A model generated the notes under the pieces. The model had not been told where the DNA came from and made no database searches. It saw nothing but the letters and a program-made list of their open reading frames with translations. The position numbers were made by a program, and so were the translations under genes. Below, in pieces: positions 61,008 to 64,000 of a stretch of 64,000 nucleotides of DNA (the stretch's first letter is position 1; each line of letters starts with the position of its first letter). The stretch is from positions 14,754,475 to 14,818,474 of the forward strand of contig OZ023197.1 of assembly GCA_963995505.1 (NCBI GenBank), given 5' to 3'. Source of the stretch: Hypericum androsaemum. Lineage: Eukaryota; Streptophyta; Magnoliopsida; Malpighiales; Hypericaceae.

Positions 61008-63711
61008 TCAGTCCTTCCTTTCTTCTCTCGTGCTTAAGACCGAGCCACCCTCATCTCCCATTGACGATTTTCCGGAGAACGTTGGTCCATTCGTCTTACT
61101 TTGCTCTAACGAAACAGCAAGAGCACCAGACACGGGGCACGATCTGTCCCAACTGCCCGACATTGAGACCAGTCCCAAGGTAGCAATGCCATTTGCCATT
61201 GCACCTACACCTCCAATTCTGGTGTTCATGCCACGGCTGCTGTTAACAAATATGGAAGGTATCTCATTCTCAAACCCGGTGTACAGGCCACGACTGCCGA
61301 CAGCAAATATGGAAGGCATCTCATCTTCAAGTCCGGTGTACAGTCCACGACTGCCGGCAGCAAATATGGAAGGTATCTCACAACTGCTTGAAAGGACAGC
61401 AGGTAAAACATCCATTAAATGGGAACTGGGTTGATTTGAACTGCTGAGGAGCAGGCGCAGGGTCTCTCTTGCTCCTTTTTCCACCATAGATTCTGTTTCC
61501 AAAACTAAAGGATTCACAAGCTTTGGTAGGAAGGGCGGGAGAGAGCTCTGAATTGCAGGACCAGAACTCACCAGGTAGCCTTGGCCTGACGAGCAAACAT
61601 CAATAACGGGAATGTGAACAATTGGATCACACATTAAAGGAGAAAAAGTTGGGAGAGAACGTGACAAAGGCGGCCGGACCAATGGCTCAGGAAGGAAAGC
61701 AGGGAAGTCCAATGGAGGAACATCAGACAAACTACGTGACAAGGAGGGACTCAACAGACTAGAGGGACTAGTGGCCGAAAGCAAAGAAGAAACTGGCGGG
61801 AGTAACGGGGATTCAAGGCACAAAGCTTGAAGATCAGGTGTCATCAACTGATGTGAATTTGATGCACCTGGTGGGCACCAACAATAGTGTGGAGTGAAAA
61901 CTTGTGGCACTATGAACGGTCCCCGAGAAGCAGGGTCCAAGAAGGGTGGGGTTGCTAATTTCCCCAGAGATTCAAGAAAACTCGATGGTTCCAACGGGCA
62001 ATTCTTAATACCAGGAGCCTGCTCATTTTCTGCATGATCTGAATCAGGTGCATCATCAGCTAGCACACGTAAATCCCTCAAATTATCAACTGCAGAAAGC
62101 AAACTGTCACCACGTCTCCTTAGCTTGTCTCTACCAGCATTCCTTAGAGAAGCACAGCCTCTAAGTGGCACATCTTTGAAAGAACTCAATCTTGGACTGA
62201 GACTTCCCTGGTAGGGGGAATGCAACTTACTTGTCTGATTGCCAGCATGTCGTGAACGTAACGACTTTAACACCACAGTGGGCGAATCAGAGGTACAGCT
62301 AGAAATATAAGTGCACGTAGAAGTTTCTCGAGTGTTGCCTCCCATAAGATAAGCACGGAGGTGACTTGCAAAGCAATCTAGGCGCAACTTGTCAATCCCA
62401 CTTAGCTCAGCTATGGATGGTTTTGTTTTGAGTATATCCTTCATCTATCAACATACAAAATGCAACATTTATTAGCAAAACATCATATGAGCATATGTCA
62501 AACATAGAAGTCCCGTGTTTACAGTATTATAAGAACTACATGCCCATCTGCAGTACTTAGAAATAAGTTAAAGAACCCAATCTCTTTTTTAGTAGCGATG
62601 AAAGAAGCCCTTCTTAATCCAGGTTTGACTGAGATTATCATTTCCTATTATTTAATAAATGTTCATAAAACTACACATTCTAGTAATTAATTAGAACAGA
62701 GTGTTTGCATGCATCATCATATGTTACAAAAGAAGCTATGTATACCTTTGCAAGTAACTCGATGCCCAGAAGCTTTGATTTCTCTGCGCACCAAAAATAG
62801 AAATTTCGGCCATCAGAGACCTTTATATGGAATGAACGACCAGTACTGTCGGCTGGGATCTCCTCGATGGAAATGGCAGGACGATAGGATTCACTGCCCA
62901 CAGTAAATAACCGCTCCGTATTACCATCGTCCCCAACAAATACAAGGCGCAGATCAGATGTTGGCAAGACCATGAGATTTAAATTCCCTCTGAAAATTGG
63001 AAAATTACAGATATTTAGCAACATGGTCTGAAAGTTGAGGGGGGAAAACAGCATAGCTCGGACATCACAAAAAACAAGATCAAACAGACAAAATCAATAG
63101 ACATAGTCCAACCCGGCACAGTAAACACATTGCACTGATCGTCCCTTGATTTGACTATTTGGTTCCTTTACCCTCTTTCTTAAGCAATCATCTAACAATT
63201 CAACCAAACATCAGCAAGAGGGCGAAGAAGCCAACGCCAATTGGAAGTTCAATTACCTAGAGGAAGTCGGGCAAAACAGCGTCCCGCGCTTCTCAATCTT
63301 CCCGACCCGCACCAATAGCAAGGGAATGCAGAAGCACCTCGCCAGCATGCCAACCTCGGACGGCTCAAAATGCTGTTCCGGACAGACAAACAGCACCATC
63401 ATCAGCCAATATATAAAACGTCGTTAAAGCCACCTAATCCTAGCGGCGGTTACCTGATTGAGATGCGCCAAGAGGCGGTCCTCCGCGACCCCGCAGGCGG
63501 ACGTGGACTTGAGCAAAGGCTTCAACCGCTCGTCGGCCCGGCACGCGCCTACAACCTGCACGTCGAGCGCGTGTAGCAACTGCAACACCTTGTCCTCCCG
63601 ATCCCTCATCAAATCCCCCGCCGCCAACGACGAAGTGGAGGAATCGTCGGCGCTAGCTAGCTCCTGGCTCTCGGGATCCTGGTTGAGCTCCGTTTCTCGA
63701 GAGCCGGCCAT
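61008..63711 (-). CDS. Unrecognised conserved-looking plant protein, 684 residues, four exons
   Basis: Exons in minus order: 63454-63711, 63257-63372, 62746-62989 and 61008-62444. The frame closes across GT/AG borders, giving about 684 residues. The N-terminus is acidic (A-D-D-S-S-T-S-S), followed by helical D-K-V-L-Q-L-L-H-A-L, then a segment rich in aromatic and beta-like residues (RLVFVGDDGNTERLFTVGSE ... F-Y-F-W-C-A-E-K-S-K-L-L-G-I-E-L-L), which could be a small PH-like or other beta domain. The last exon is Ser/Pro/Leu-rich and probably disordered, and contains three about 20-residue repeats of (E/M)-I/M-P-S-I-F-(A/V) ... S-R-G-(L/M)-Y-T-G. I do not recognise a named family; no enzyme motif is visible. 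Start chosen at the first ATG before the acidic region. Confidence 0.78.
62445..62745 (-). other. Intron 3 of the unrecognised gene
   Basis: 301 bp of AT-rich intron between GT at 62744-62745 and AG at 62445-62446 (minus strand). No other feature is seen. Confidence 0.75.
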
Positions 63712-64000
63712 ATCAAGAAACTTCGTTATTCTTTAACGTTTTCCTCAAATTTATTGCTAATTCCAAACCACAAACCCTAAATCCCCGCCTGTCTCAGGTT
63801 TCGCTTTCTTGATTTCTTAAACTCTGATTAATTAATTAATTTCGTTATTATTAAAATTCCGAGGAGGAGGGGAACTGAGAAGGAGGAAATTAGGGAAGCA
63901 GAGGAAATAGTTGGTGGTGGTGAAGGTGGCGGTTAAATATCTAGTTGGGAGGATAAGGGGAGCTTTGCCTAGAATACGATGGTTTTCAGTTTTCAATTTT
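63712..64000 (-). promoter_or_regulatory. Upstream region of the unrecognised gene
   Basis: 5' leader and promoter for the gene at 61008-63711. A-rich with short GA words; I see no convincing TATA box. It runs to the window edge. Confidence 0.5.

Overview
The window is nuclear DNA of a flowering plant, most likely a dicot. The reasons are GT-AG introns with AT-rich interiors, single-copy plant genes (COI1, PMI1, plastid sedoheptulose-1,7-bisphosphatase, plant adenylosuccinate lyase), and Copia, Gypsy-like, LINE and MITE elements. I cannot name the species. There is no prokaryotic, organellar or CRISPR content.

Layout. 1-24.7 kb is repeat-rich and holds only broken host genes. A Copia element (minus strand, cut by the left edge) has inserted into an exon of a coproporphyrinogen III oxidase gene, and the 3' exons left beside it carry frameshifts. 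Next comes a diverged adenylosuccinate-lyase-like pseudogene, a 1-kb foldback MITE with an 8-bp target duplication, a 5'-truncated LINE, an LTR-like remnant, and a complete 6.8-kb Copia element whose two LTRs differ in their middles and whose pol end is tandemly duplicated.

24.7-40.2 kb is the gene-dense core: a GH17 beta-1,3-glucanase-like gene (minus), divergent from a two-domain Myb/SANT-like (LIMYB-type) gene, then intronless PMI1, a 10-exon adenylosuccinate lyase, an 8-exon SBPase and a DIVARICATA-type MYB, all on plus.

40.2-51.4 kb is an AT-rich gene desert containing a MITE-like element split by a non-autonomous Gypsy-like LTR element. 51.5-54.9 kb holds COI1 (minus), with a solo LTR in its second intron. 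57.7-59.7 kb is a small non-autonomous Copia-derived LTR element with near-identical LTRs. 61.0-63.7 kb holds an unrecognised four-exon gene (minus) encoding about 684 residues with a three-fold C-terminal repeat.

The genes do not form a pathway cluster. Several products act in the plastid (SBPase; adenylosuccinate lyase and CPOX are normally plastidial; PMI1 controls chloroplast movement), but nothing in the sequence suggests co-regulation. The most informative features are structural: the disrupted CPOX copy, the catalytic-motif-less lyase paralogue, the mosaic LTR pair, the tandem pol duplication, the nested and solo LTR insertions, and a GH17 protein with Asp where the family has its general-acid Glu. 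All exon boundaries were placed by eye from GT/AG sites, reading frame and family knowledge; no transcript data were available.
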